A DNA stretch of 64,000 nucleotides, from assembly GCA_036435485.1 (NCBI GenBank), contig CM071598.1:107258501-107322500 (forward strand), read 5' to 3'. Origin of the DNA: Saposhnikovia divaricata. Lineage: Eukaryota; Streptophyta; Magnoliopsida; Apiales; Apiaceae. Each line of letters opens with the position of its first letter. Position 1 is the stretch's first letter. Of this stretch, positions 40,097-50,537 are shown in pieces. Position numbers and translations under genes: made by a program. Under the pieces are notes generated by a model, which was not told the origin of the DNA, did not search any database, and worked only from the letters and a program-made list of their open reading frames with translations.

Positions 40097-43000
40097 AGAT
40101 ATATGTTGATCATTCCAAGCATTGAGCTGAGTTCATTAAAATTAGGACGATGAAGGGCTTTGGTTAAGATATCAGCTGCTTGTTGTCTCGATGGAACATG
40201 ATTCAATGCAATTATCTTGTCTTCAATCTTTTCACTGATAAAGTGACGATCAATCTTGATATGTTTAGTTCTTTCATGTTGGATTGGATTTTTTGCAATT
40301 GCTATGGCAGATTGATTATCACAGAAAATATTTATCGGACATTCAAGCCTAACTCTGAGTTCATCAAGTAGGCGTTTCAGCCATATTCCTTCACAAATTC
40401 CATGCGCTAAGGCTCAAAATTCTGCTTCAGCACTGCTGCGAGCTACCGCCTGTTGCTTTTTACTGCGCCAAGATACCAGATTTCCCCAAACATAGGAACA
40501 GTAGCCAGAAGTTGATCTTCGGTCAGTGAGGGAACCAGCCCAATCTGCATCTGTGAAAATTTTTAGATCCCTATGAGCAGTTTTTCTGAACATTATCCCC
40601 TTTCCTGGTGTTCCCTTGAGATACCTAAGAATTCGGTAGGCAGCATCCATGTGTTCCTCTAAGGGATCATTGAGAAACCTGCTAACAACACTTACCGCGA
40701 AGCTTATATCAGGCCGAGTATGAGTTAGGTAAATTAATTTTCCCACGAGACGCTGGTACCTTCCTCGATCAACTTTTATTCCATCTCTTTGTGCTCCAAG
40801 TTTCGTATCAGGATCCATTGGTGTATCAACTCGCTTGCACCCCATCATCCCTGTTTCTTGTAAGAAATCAAGTACATATTTTCGTTGAGTGACTGAGATG
40901 CCTTCATCAGATCTTGCTACTTCCATCCCTAGAAAGTACCTTAACTGTCCGAGATCCTTAATCTCAAATTCATTAGAAAGAAGTTGCTTGAGATGAGTAA
41001 TTTCCTCCATGTAATTTCCTGTAATCACAATATCATCAACATAAACTATCAATGCTGTTAGTTTTCCTCCTGAAGAGTGTTTTATAAACAAAGTGTGATC
41101 TGATTGGCACTGAGTGTAGCCATCTCTCTTCAGAACCTTGATAAACCTTTCAAACCAGGTTCGAGGAGATTGCTTTAGGCCGTAGATGGATTTCTTGAGT
41201 TTGAACACCTTTCCCTTTGTAAATCTGTCCTCAAATCCTGGAGGAATATCCATGTATACTTCTTCAAGTAGGTCGCCATTAAGAAAAGCATTTTTAACGT
41301 CAAGTTGGAACAGAGGCCATTCTTTGTTTGCTGCAATAGACAAGAGGACTCTGATGGTGTTCAACTTAGCGACAGGAGCGAACGTCTCCTGATAATCAAT
41401 GCCATAGGATTGAGTGAATCCTTTAGCCACCAAGCGAGCCTTGAATCTTTCAATGCTACCATCTACCTTATGTTTGACAGAAAAAATCCATTTGCACCCA
41501 ACTGTGCGTTTGCCGGGAGGAAGATCAATGAGGGTCCATGTTTTATTCTTTTCAAGTGCCCTAAGCTCTTCCATCGTGACAGCCTTCCATTCAGGAATCT
41601 GTAAGGCTTCCTGGACTGAATTGGGAATGCGAACTTGGTCCTGAGAGGCAACAAAAGCTCTAATTGTTGGAGATAATTTGGAATAACTCATGTAATTCTG
41701 AATGGGATGTTGAGTGCATGATCGTACTCCTTTTCTATGAGCAATAGATATGCTCAAATCGTTTGACAAATTTTCTTCCATAATAGGTTCAGGACTGCTA
41801 TTTTCCTGTGTTTGATCGATGATAAATGGGATAGGATCATATTCTTGACCTTGCTGAGTTCCAGTAGTAGTTTGTTCATTGTTTTCTGGTTGTCTTTTCC
41901 TCCTTGAATAAACATAGATCTCTTTTCTTGGGCTATGAACAGGGCTACTTGAAGAAATTTGATTAGGAGTTGATGATTTGTCTGACTCGATTGAATGCTT
42001 ATGTTGGACCTCTTCGATTGGAATGTGGACAGGACTTTGAGAGTTTGGATTAGAATTTCTTGGCTCACGTGGTTTGATCAAATAGTTTGGAGTATGTGAA
42101 ACATAAGGAACTGATGTTTCAGGAAGAATGACGTTGCTTGGAGAACTAGTTGAAGGAGAATCAGATACATGGTCAATAAGAGAGGAAAAATCCCAATTTT
42201 GCAGTTCATGATTATGGTTCTCCCCCTGGACTGCAGAATTTGTGTAATAAGGCTTTTCTTCAAAGAAAGTGACATCCATAGAGTTGAACAACCTTTTTGA
42301 AATAGGACAATAGCATTTGTAGCCTTTTTTATTGGATGAGTAGCCAAGAAGGATACACTTGATGGCACGAGCATCAAATTTGTTTCGATGTGAGGAATGA
42401 ACATGGACAAATGCAACGCAACCAAAGACACGTAGAGGAATTTGAGACACAAGATGTGAGTGAAGATATGATTCGAGGAGAATTTTCAACGGGGTTTTAA
42501 ATTTTAACACTCGTGATGGCATTCTATTTATGAGATATGTGGCAGTGAGAACTGCTTCACCCCAGAAACTTTTTGGAACATGAGATGAAAAAAGTAAGGA
42601 TCGGGCTACCTCAAGTAGGTGACGATTTTTGCATTCAGCCACACCATTTTGTTGTGGTGTGTTGACACAAGAACTTTGATGAACAATCCCATTTGATTGC
42701 AAATATGACCCAAGAACTGAATTGAAGAAATCACGGGCATTGTCCGTTTTTAGAACCTGAATGTTTGTTTGAAATTGGTTCTGAATCATTTTGTGGAAGT
42801 TTTGAAAGATACGACTTGTTTCAGACTTTTCTTTCATAAGAAAAGTCCAACTTAGGCGACTATGATCATCAATTAGTAGCAAGAACAAACGTGCCCCACT
42901 AATATTTTGAATTCTGGATGGTCCCCAGATATCCCCATGAATGAGTGAGAAAGGTTGAGAGGGTTGATAAGGTTTTGGGGCATAAAAGTGACGAGAGTGC

Positions 43001-43767
43001 TTTGAAAATTGACAAATATCACACCTAAGGGACTGGGGATTTATATTGACAAATAAGGATGGAAATAAGTGTTTAAGATACATGAAATTTGGATGGCCTA
43101 GACGATAATGCCATAGTGTGATAGCACTGATTCTATTAGACTGATTTACAGAAGTAAGAGAGAGAAAACAATGACTTCCATGGCCAGGCTTTGGGGTTTT
43201 TATTTTTAGCATATACAAACCCTTGTTGAACTCAGCATAACCAATCGTCCTCCCTGATTCCACATCTTGAAACACACAGAACTTATTAGTAAACTTGGCT
43301 TCACAATTAAGATCTTTGTTCAGTTTGCTTACTGAAATTAAATTACAATCAAGTTTGGGAACGTACAGAACAGAATTCAAAACAATATTTGGTGTGATAC
43401 TTACGGTTCCAATACCGTCTATTCTCGAATATGAACCATCAGCTATGCGAACACTTCTATCATCGGAGCATTTGCTTAAAAATGAAAATAGTGATCTGTT
43501 ACCTGTCATGTGGTCAGAAGCACCGGAATCAACTATCCAAGGAGCATGAAGGCTTTGAATAACCTGGAGGGCTCGAGAATTGCTTTGTTGTGCAACTAAA
43601 GAGATATGTTTTGTAGAATTATTTTCTGCCATAGAAAGAGAACAAAGATGCTGGAAAAAAATATATATATATATGATAGGCAGTGTTACACGGCTGACTG
43701 TTGTGCTAGAGACTGCAAAAGACACATTTGAAAACCTAAACAAACAGATCACAAGAGGCTTCCACAC
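40090..43767 (-). pseudogene. pol: Copia pol of element F with one in-frame stop in RNase H
   Basis: One frame from 43767 to the natural stop at 40090-40092, interrupted only by TGA at 40414-40416 (likely CGA to TGA, as in ..AEAEF*ALAHGI..). Protease WIVDSGASDHMTG (D at residue 80), gag-pre-integrase LWHYRLGHPN, integrase HGDIWGPS / KTDNARDF / NTPQQNGVAECKN, RT KARLVAKGFTQSYGIDY and YVDD at residues 909-912, RNase H TDADWAGS and SSAEAEF; past the stop CDNQSAIAIAKNP and ILTKAL. Note KTDNARDF and AECKN where most copies have G-x-E-F and ERKN, so integrase residues are partly altered. The ATG at 43767 is in non-conserved sequence; a likelier start is the Met in LSMAENNS, about 45 codons in. Confidence 0.88.
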
Positions 43768-43967
43768 GTGGCTAGGCTGACTTTGAATGAGGCTGGAGTT
43801 TAGTGCTTGGAGGCTGCATAAACTCCCTGGAGAAGAGATGAGAAGAAAGTACTACTATGCAGAGGCTTTGGAGGATGTAACCTCGGAAGTACCAACCTTA
43901 TTCTCAAGACTCAAGAGAAGGTAAAGGACAAAGTTGAACTAGAAAATTCTCAATTTTGAAGCTTCTA

Positions 43968-43979
43968 GCTCTGATACCA
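43968..43979 (-). other. Primer-binding site of copia F
   Basis: TGGTATCAGAGC in element orientation, directly against the 5' LTR end (TTCA at 43980). Matches initiator tRNA-Met exactly. Confidence 0.9.
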
Positions 43980-44036
43980 TGAAGAAATTGAGAATCAATT
44001 TTTTCTGATTAATTACAACTAAGTAGTGAGTATATA

Positions 44037-44082
<46 letters not shown>
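43980..44082 (-). repeat. 5' LTR of copia F, PBS-proximal part, ending in the (TA)n target
   Basis: Matches 39354-39427 and then runs into about 44 bases of TA repeat, where the caulimovirid copy begins. The rest of this LTR is at 59941-60060, with a bit of TA and 'catcat' at 52106-52168. Confidence 0.85.
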
Positions 44083-44085
<3 letters not shown>

Positions 44086-44175
44086 CCAAAGGAAAGCAGC
44101 AGTACTATAGTATTTATTTATAGTAAGAAAAGGCTCAGCACATGAGCAAGAGAGAAGAGAAGCGAAATAGAATGT
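44083..44175 (-). repeat. Terminal direct repeat (R-like), 3' copy of the caulimovirid
   Basis: 93 bases identical to 52013-52105. In element orientation it begins 36-43 bases after a TATA box and contains AATAAA about 25-30 bases before its end. It therefore spans from the expected transcription start to the expected poly(A) site. Confidence 0.88.
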
Positions 44176-44510
44176 TATTGCAGCGTACTGAACAATGATA
44201 CAAAGCTCTCTTTATATAGAGAGTCATACACACTATTACAAACTGAATGATTAAAAAAACAAACAACTTTAACTAAAAGATAACATTATTGTTGCCGGGT
44301 GCTCATTGGGCCCCATCGTCACAATAATAATGTTTCTTCTTTTTACAAGAAAACAAAATACGTTAAAAAAGACATTCAATAATGCCTCTAACCACTACTA
44401 AAAGCAGATTCCATTATCTGTGTTCAAAGGTAAGCATGATTGCTCCTGAATTATTGCTGAGATTTTTCTCCTGAATTATTGCTGAGATTTTACCTCCTCC
44501 GAATCTGCTT
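44176..44510 (-). promoter_or_regulatory. Caulimovirid promoter region (U3-like)
   Basis: Between ORF4 and R. TATA box TCTATATAAAG at 44220-44210 (minus). One TGACG (as-1-type) core at 44321-44317, next to a GGGCCC. Two adjacent copies of a ~24-base repeat 'tcctgaattattgctgagat' lie at about 44444-44492. This is where the single strong promoter of a caulimovirid is expected. Confidence 0.7.
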
Positions 44511-44834
44511 TTAACCTGTCAAATTGGCTTCTTCCAGAAGTATAATTCTACAGGATTTATATTTTAATTTTACTTCGCTTCTCCTATTGAAAAGTCTCCT
44601 GAGTTCTGCAAAATCCACAGCGATTTGTAGAGAAGTTCGATTTTTCGCTTCCATTAAAGAAGCTTGGTTGTATTTCTGATCCAAGCTTTCAATAAGTTTG
44701 TTAAGAGAAATTAATTCCTTTTCTCTTTTCTTCATTTCTCTGAAGGCTGGACTGAGAGTGTACATGATTAATTTGCCGGATCCTTTCCTTTGCCAGAATT
44801 TTTCTGAGCATACAATTGAATCATAGCATCCCAA
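44511..44834 (-). CDS. Caulimovirid ORF4, small coiled-coil protein of unknown function
   Basis: 107 aa, overlapping the end of ORF3 by 67 bases in another frame. The central part (about residues 28-85) is highly charged and helical (..REMKKREKELISLNKLIESL..), a probable coiled coil. No zinc or catalytic motif is seen. Position after the polyprotein is where some genera have a transactivator or other accessory protein, but nothing in the sequence supports such a role. If the first ATG is skipped, the next Met in ..KLIMYTLS.. lies just past the ORF3 stop and gives a protein of about 84 aa. Confidence 0.55.
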   Translation of the reverse strand: MGCYDSIVCSEKFWQRKGSGKLIMYTLSPAFREMKKREKELISLNKLIESLDQKYNQASLMEAKNRTSLQIAVDFAELRRLFNRRSEVKLKYKSCRIILLEEANLTG

Positions 44835-46153
44835 TAATCTGATAGGGAAGGCGGGTCCTCTTGGACAGTTTCTTCAGCTTGAGATTCACCTGCTAAACAA
44901 TTATAAGTATTAGAATCCATTGATCCCTGTGAAGAAGTTGTCTTCATTGATTGATCATCTTCCTTTGCGGAGGATTGAGAAGGAAAAGTGCTAAAGAATT
45001 GTTCCTTCATGAAATCTAGAACTCGAACCATTATTTCTTGTTCGGATTCTGTTGGATATTTTTTCTGAAAATAATCCCTCATGTTAGTCATTAATGGTTG
45101 AGAACTTTGGTTCCTGGGAATTTTATCTTTCTCTTCTGAGATAACTTCATGAATATGAACCACTATTCTTTGAATATCTTCGCTGCTCATCTTATTCCAC
45201 CATTTGTAGAAAAAGTTTCTTTGAAGAACTGGGATATGCAATTGCTTATCCTTTGCTATTGATACAGTCCACCTCCAAATCCATGGGATTTGAAATTTTG
45301 TAAAGAATAAAAATGGACATTGTCCAAAAATTAATCTTGTGGATAATTTGGAGATCATTAAACTATTGTCACACCAAGGTTTGTATAAATCCTTGATTTC
45401 TTTAGGTAATATTTCCAGAGAGGGACCAAATTTTGACCACCATTCATAAAACCAATTTGGAACTTGCTTATTAAGCAGATCGGGATTAACGGAGAAAAAC
45501 CAAGAATGCTTATTCTTAGGGTTTTGGTAATAAAAAGCTTTTGTAAAAGCTTGGATATAATCCCAATAGTTGTAGTAAACATAGTTACCTTCTGAAATTC
45601 TAACCGCTTTGTCAGTATTTGGACTTAGTCCCCATTCTCTTGGTGACAATATCTTATTGATATGGCATTTACTGAAGTTTATAAAACTTTCAGGGTTATT
45701 ATTTTGGTAATGATGGGTAACAGTTATCGATTCGGTAACTGATAATAGAATTTCTAAATGATGTCTGGCTTGATTATGCAAACCTGGGTATCCTCTTGAT
45801 TCAAGATATCTGGTTCGTAATACCCAACCATCATTAGGACTTATTTGTAAGTCTTCTTCTTCAAGAAACAGAATATTTTCTGTAACAGGATTTTCGAAAT
45901 ATTCCTTCTCCTGAAAAGTATCAGTAATTGCTATATCTTTATAGGTTGAAGAGGAAGGTATATCTTCCTTCTTTGGAGGTGCAGGTAATTGCTGCATAAT
46001 TCGATTTCGATTTTGGAATACTGTCCAATCTCCTATTATTGGAACAGTTGAATCCGGACGAGGTAACATATTGTTACTCCCATATCCTCGACCACGGTTA
46101 TAACCGCGACCTCTTCCCCTATTAGGGGTTGACATTACCCTGTAAAAATTCAC
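44768..46153 (-). CDS. Caulimovirid ORF3, unknown function, RG-rich N-terminus
   Basis: 461 aa. It starts inside the end of the polyprotein ORF (32-base overlap, different frame). The first 25 residues are Arg/Gly-rich (NRGRGRGYNRGRGYG), typical for RNA binding. The middle (about 110-330) is rich in Trp, Tyr and Phe with segments such as ISPREWGLSPN, WFYEWWSKFGPSLEILP and IPWIWRW. The C-terminus is Ser/Glu/Asp-rich. This looks like a conserved globular domain rather than a chance ORF, and it lacks frameshifts over 1.4 kb. Florendoviruses are known to have a second ORF of unknown function downstream of the polyprotein; this may be its counterpart. I do not recognise the domain and see no evidence for the CaMV-type transactivator. 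Confidence 0.7.
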   Translation of the reverse strand: MNFYRVMSTPNRGRGRGYNRGRGYGSNNMLPRPDSTVPIIGDWTVFQNRNRIMQQLPAPPKKEDIPSSSTYKDIAITDTFQEKEYFENPVTENILFLEEEDLQISPNDGWVLRTRYLESRGYPGLHNQARHHLEILLSVTESITVTHHYQNNNPESFINFSKCHINKILSPREWGLSPNTDKAVRISEGNYVYYNYWDYIQAFTKAFYYQNPKNKHSWFFSVNPDLLNKQVPNWFYEWWSKFGPSLEILPKEIKDLYKPWCDNSLMISKLSTRLIFGQCPFLFFTKFQIPWIWRWTVSIAKDKQLHIPVLQRNFFYKWWNKMSSEDIQRIVVHIHEVISEEKDKIPRNQSSQPLMTNMRDYFQKKYPTESEQEIMVRVLDFMKEQFFSTFPSQSSAKEDDQSMKTTSSQGSMDSNTYNCLAGESQAEETVQEDPPSLSDYWDAMIQLYAQKNSGKGKDPAN

Positions 46154-49100
46154 GAGTTAAATAATCAGCAAGAGAATTATTTTCTCCTTTTATATATTGA
46201 ATATCAAATTCAAAGGCTGACAGCTGGGCTTGCCATCCTGCAAAAATTTGTTTTGCTACCAAATTTTTAACATCTTTTTCAATAATTGATTTAGCTGAGC
46301 TACAATCAATTCTTAACAGAAATTTCTGATTTAGTAAATCACTCTGAAATTTAGTGATGCATTTAATAATCGAAAGCATTTCTTTTTTAATAGTCGAGTA
46401 TTTCGACTGAGTAGGATTCCATTTTCCTGATGTAAATCTTACTAAGACTTCTTTTGAAGTTTCAGGAATTACTTGCTTCAGTATTCCTCCATAGCCTATA
46501 TTAGAGGCATCTGTTTCAACAATTTTGAAATATTTTGGATTGGCCAAAGATAAGCAGGGTAAACATTTTACCTTTGTTTTAATTTTTTGGACTGCTTGAG
46601 AATGTTTCTCTGTCCAAGGTTCAGGGTTTTTCCTAAGTCTTGCATACAAGATTGCTGTATCTTGTGCTAAATTAGCATAGTAATCTGAAATATAATTCAG
46701 ACTTCCTAAAAATCTTTGTAACTGCTTTTTGTCAGTTATTATATCAGGAAATTTTGAAGCAAATTCAATACTTCTCTCTATAGGAATAATTTTTCCTTGA
46801 TTAATCATATGGCCTAAAAATCGAACTTGAGTTTGAAATAATTTCATTTTAGGAGCAGATATGACTAATCCATTTTGTTTTATCAAATTCTTAAATATTT
46901 TTAAGTGTTTGATATGTTGTTCCACTGTTTTAGAGAATACTAAAACATCATCTATATAAACAATTATAAATTCAGTGTAGGGATTAAATATATCATTCAT
47001 TATATTTTGAAATTCAGAAGGGGCATTTTTCTGACCGAAAGGAAGGACATTCCATTCATAATGACCAAAAGGGACAGTAAAGGCAGTTTTATATCTATCA
47101 GATTCATTAATCTGTATCTGCCAATAACCTGATTTCATATCAAATTTAGAAAAGATCAAAGCATCGCTTAATCTATCTAACAAATCTTTTTTATTAGGAA
47201 TTGGATATCTAATCCACTTTAGCACTTTATTAAGAGGTTTATAATTAATAACTAATCTAGGGACTCCTCTTTCCTTTTCTGCAGCATTATTAACATAAAA
47301 TGCTGTACAACTCCAAGGGGATTTAGACTTTCGAATTAAGCCTTTTTCTAAAAGAGAATTTATCTCTTTTTTACATAATTCCAAATATTCTTGGTTCATT
47401 TGGGCTGGCCTAGCCTTAGTAGGAATTTGGTTTTCATTAAAACCATCTATATAAGGAAGAGAAACAACATGTTTCTTTCTATTCCAGAAAGCATTAGGGA
47501 GGTCATTACAAACTTCATCATGAAATTGTTTTTCAATAATTTTTATTTGATTTTTAATATTGGGATTTTTGAGTTGTTCATTTATACTCAAAACTTTTAT
47601 TTCTTCTTTAAGAAAACACAATTGATTTTCTTTGCTAAGAAGACGATCTCTCACCTCAGTAAGAATTCGAGTTTGGGGATCTGTTACAAATTCGAACTTT
47701 ATGCTTTTACCTTCTATTATGGTAGAAATTCCAGTTTGATCAACATTGTTGAGGGGCATAATATTGTGAAGGAAAGGTGTTCCTAAAATTATTCTATGAT
47801 TAATATTCTTTATTAGAATAAAAGATGTGGGAAGACAAATGTCTTGGTTACAAATATAAGCATTTGGCAATTTATACCTAACTTGCAGCTTATCTCCAGC
47901 CGCATGAGAAATGGATTGAGTAGTTTTCTCGAAATATTTAGTAGGGATTATTCCCTCTTTGATACAGTTTAAATCAGCTCCACTATCAACTAGAGCTATC
48001 TCATCTTTAAGAATAATTTTTCTATCTATCATAAGGGTAACTTTAATATACCATCTTTGAGATGTTACTTGTTCTAAAAGATTCAAGTATTCTGTAACTT
48101 CATTGTTATTGGTAAATGGGATATTTTTTTGTTCTTCCTTTTTAGAGGAGGAAGGTTTTTCTTCTAACAAAGTAATTCTTTGCTCTAACAGGGTGTTATT
48201 ATGCCTAATCTGACTAATTTCAGATTTTAATAAATTAACTTCTTGTTTCAAATCATTAATGGAAACAGGAGTTTCTCTTTTAGTAGATTGCTGAAATCTG
48301 TCTATAACCTCACTAAATTGGTAAGGTGCTTCTATAACTATATGTGTTTCTTTTTCCTTATTATCTTTAATTAGGGCTTCGAGCATTTGCTTTTTTAATT
48401 CAAAATTCGTAATTGATTCTATGATTTTTAAGGCTCGATCTTGATCAGCCGTTAAGACATTTAATCCATTCATATCTACTATGGATTTGTAATAATTTAA
48501 CTCATTACACTGACAATCATTATTGTCAGAACTAGCTGAGTCTGAAGAGGACTCGTAAATTAAGGCTAAATCTTCATCATTAGAAGATTCTCTTTCTTCA
48601 TCTGAACTATGAAGCATGACCTTTTCTAATTGTGAACGTAATTGTTCATCTTCTATTTCATTAAGAGCTTTCTTAGTCCAACATTGGTTGGCATAATGGC
48701 CAACTTTACCACACTTATGACAAGTTATATCAATCTTTTTGGCCTTTCTTTTCTTTTTATTCGGGACAAAAGATTTTTCCTTAGATTTACTATAAGGTTT
48801 TCTTTTATAATTCCTTTTATAATTATTATTATTAAAAGGATATTTTGATTTATAAGAATTATTCTTATAGGTTTTATTTCTTTTATAAGAAATCTTTTGC
48901 TTTTTCTTATCTTGATATCGAGGAATTTTTCCTATATCAAAGGCGAATTTATCACAAAATTCTCCTAATTGGTGTTTTTCAGAAAGCTTTTGCTTTTTTA
49001 ACTGATTTCTTAACTTTATGTCATTACATAAAGTTAATCCTTCGTTTATACAATTACTAACAATCTCTCCGTAAGTTAGAGAGGAGTAATTAATGTTTAC

Positions 49101-50537
49101 TCCATCATTCTTATTTCTTAAGGATTGTCTAACTCTTTCAGCAAAGAGATGGGGTAAACCGTCTACAAATTTAGACTTCCAATGAATTGAATTAGGGTCA
49201 TGAAGTTGATAAACCCTAGATAGGAAGGTATCTTTATACCATCTAAAATGAGTTAATGAAGGGCATCTAAGATTTTGTAGAAGCGTACATAGCTTCTCTG
49301 TTACAGGAACATTTGCTCCTACAAAATGTTGAAGAATGGCTAGACACAGAGTATAAACTGCATCTTCCTCTCCTGTAGTGGCAACACCATTTTCTACTTT
49401 TATAATCTTTTTATGATTAAGAATTTCTAATCTTTGGTTAGGGGTAAGATAATGATCCCACCATCCTCTGATTTGTCCTACAAATCCAGTTGAAATGAAG
49501 GACGCTATAGCACTGTCAGTGCTTCCGTTCTGTTTACAAACAGTGGAATACATAATCATTCTATGTATGACATCGAAAATTTGTTTTTCATTTAAACCAT
49601 CAACATTCCATTCGTAGATGGCTTTTCCCGAGTATGAAGTTTGAATATACTCTGGCTCTTCAAATAGAAGATCTTGAGGAGAAGGTCTTTGGTAGTAGAA
49701 TTTTTCTAAAGGTTTAGGAGCATAAATAGGGTTTAGCTCCGCAGGACTAATTTGCTGTTTAGCAAACATGGTTGCTAATTGGTTAATGTCGTCATCTAGA
49801 TCTTCAGAGGGTTCTGAAGCTTCTGATATTTGAGAAGATTCCTCCTTAGATAACACTGTTAAGCTTAGGTTTTGAAGCTTTTGCTGAAGAATTTGTAAAA
49901 ATTCTTCGCCACTAGTTTCTAACTTAAATCCCTTTATTGGGATGGGAGGTTGAATCATTGGAATATTGTCGTTATTAGACGATGATTCTGGTAAAAGGTT
50001 TTGAGATTCTTTTTTCTCGACGGCCTTTTTTATTGAAACTAATTCGTCTTTTATAGTTTGTTTTAAAGAAATTATTTCATTTTCTAAGTTTATAAATTGA
50101 TCACCTAGACAAGTGAGAAAGGTATTAGTATAATTTTGAGACCTTATTATCTCATTAAGATTTTTTACAGTTACTTGAGTATTTTCAAGTTTTTGAAGGC
50201 TAGTATAAGCCGTAGCTTCTGTAGTATTACTAAGGCAAATTGTTTGCTCGGGTGGAAAGGGAGAGTTAACTGTATCCCCTTTTATAGTCTTCCAAGGTCT
50301 TTGTAATACTAAAATCTCTTTATTAGTATTATTAATATAGGTTTTTATAAACCAATGAACAAAAGATATATAATCTTCTGTCCTAGCTAGGTAAGAATAA
50401 TATTCATCCTTAAACCGTTTTAGGTCATCTGACGAATAAGTCTTAAAGTACCATTGCCTAAATTGGGCATGTTTTTCTTGTTGGAATTCCTTATTAAGGA
50501 TTTCCCTCATCGTGCTTCCTGGGGATAAATCAATCAT
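46122..50537 (-). CDS. Caulimovirid polyprotein: coat protein, protease, reverse transcriptase, RNase H
   Basis: 1471 aa, open throughout. N-terminal ~270 residues: helical and acidic, ending in a D/E-rich linker. About 300-600: capsid region (..GWWDHYLT..; ..YKDTFLSRVYQL..) followed by a Lys-rich stretch (about 560-605) and the zinc knuckle CHKCGKVGHYANQC at 606-619. About 640-840: acidic linker and coiled coil. Aspartic protease DSGAD at 851-855. RT from about 1060, with YIDDVLVFSK (YIDD 1194-1197). RNase H from about 1340, with ETDAS (D1343). There is no integrase after RNase H. Together these make coat, process the polyprotein and copy the pregenomic RNA into DNA. The start overlaps the movement ORF stop by 8 bases, suggesting reinitiation or coupled translation. 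The movement protein is not part of this frame, unlike in single-ORF petuviruses. Confidence 0.92.
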   Translation of the reverse strand: MIDLSPGSTMREILNKEFQQEKHAQFRQWYFKTYSSDDLKRFKDEYYSYLARTEDYISFVHWFIKTYINNTNKEILVLQRPWKTIKGDTVNSPFPPEQTICLSNTTEATAYTSLQKLENTQVTVKNLNEIIRSQNYTNTFLTCLGDQFINLENEIISLKQTIKDELVSIKKAVEKKESQNLLPESSSNNDNIPMIQPPIPIKGFKLETSGEEFLQILQQKLQNLSLTVLSKEESSQISEASEPSEDLDDDINQLATMFAKQQISPAELNPIYAPKPLEKFYYQRPSPQDLLFEEPEYIQTSYSGKAIYEWNVDGLNEKQIFDVIHRMIMYSTVCKQNGSTDSAIASFISTGFVGQIRGWWDHYLTPNQRLEILNHKKIIKVENGVATTGEEDAVYTLCLAILQHFVGANVPVTEKLCTLLQNLRCPSLTHFRWYKDTFLSRVYQLHDPNSIHWKSKFVDGLPHLFAERVRQSLRNKNDGVNINYSSLTYGEIVSNCINEGLTLCNDIKLRNQLKKQKLSEKHQLGEFCDKFAFDIGKIPRYQDKKKQKISYKRNKTYKNNSYKSKYPFNNNNYKRNYKRKPYSKSKEKSFVPNKKKRKAKKIDITCHKCGKVGHYANQCWTKKALNEIEDEQLRSQLEKVMLHSSDEERESSNDEDLALIYESSSDSASSDNNDCQCNELNYYKSIVDMNGLNVLTADQDRALKIIESITNFELKKQMLEALIKDNKEKETHIVIEAPYQFSEVIDRFQQSTKRETPVSINDLKQEVNLLKSEISQIRHNNTLLEQRITLLEEKPSSSKKEEQKNIPFTNNNEVTEYLNLLEQVTSQRWYIKVTLMIDRKIILKDEIALVDSGADLNCIKEGIIPTKYFEKTTQSISHAAGDKLQVRYKLPNAYICNQDICLPTSFILIKNINHRIILGTPFLHNIMPLNNVDQTGISTIIEGKSIKFEFVTDPQTRILTEVRDRLLSKENQLCFLKEEIKVLSINEQLKNPNIKNQIKIIEKQFHDEVCNDLPNAFWNRKKHVVSLPYIDGFNENQIPTKARPAQMNQEYLELCKKEINSLLEKGLIRKSKSPWSCTAFYVNNAAEKERGVPRLVINYKPLNKVLKWIRYPIPNKKDLLDRLSDALIFSKFDMKSGYWQIQINESDRYKTAFTVPFGHYEWNVLPFGQKNAPSEFQNIMNDIFNPYTEFIIVYIDDVLVFSKTVEQHIKHLKIFKNLIKQNGLVISAPKMKLFQTQVRFLGHMINQGKIIPIERSIEFASKFPDIITDKKQLQRFLGSLNYISDYYANLAQDTAILYARLRKNPEPWTEKHSQAVQKIKTKVKCLPCLSLANPKYFKIVETDASNIGYGGILKQVIPETSKEVLVRFTSGKWNPTQSKYSTIKKEMLSIIKCITKFQSDLLNQKFLLRIDCSSAKSIIEKDVKNLVAKQIFAGWQAQLSAFEFDIQYIKGENNSLADYLTREFLQGNVNP

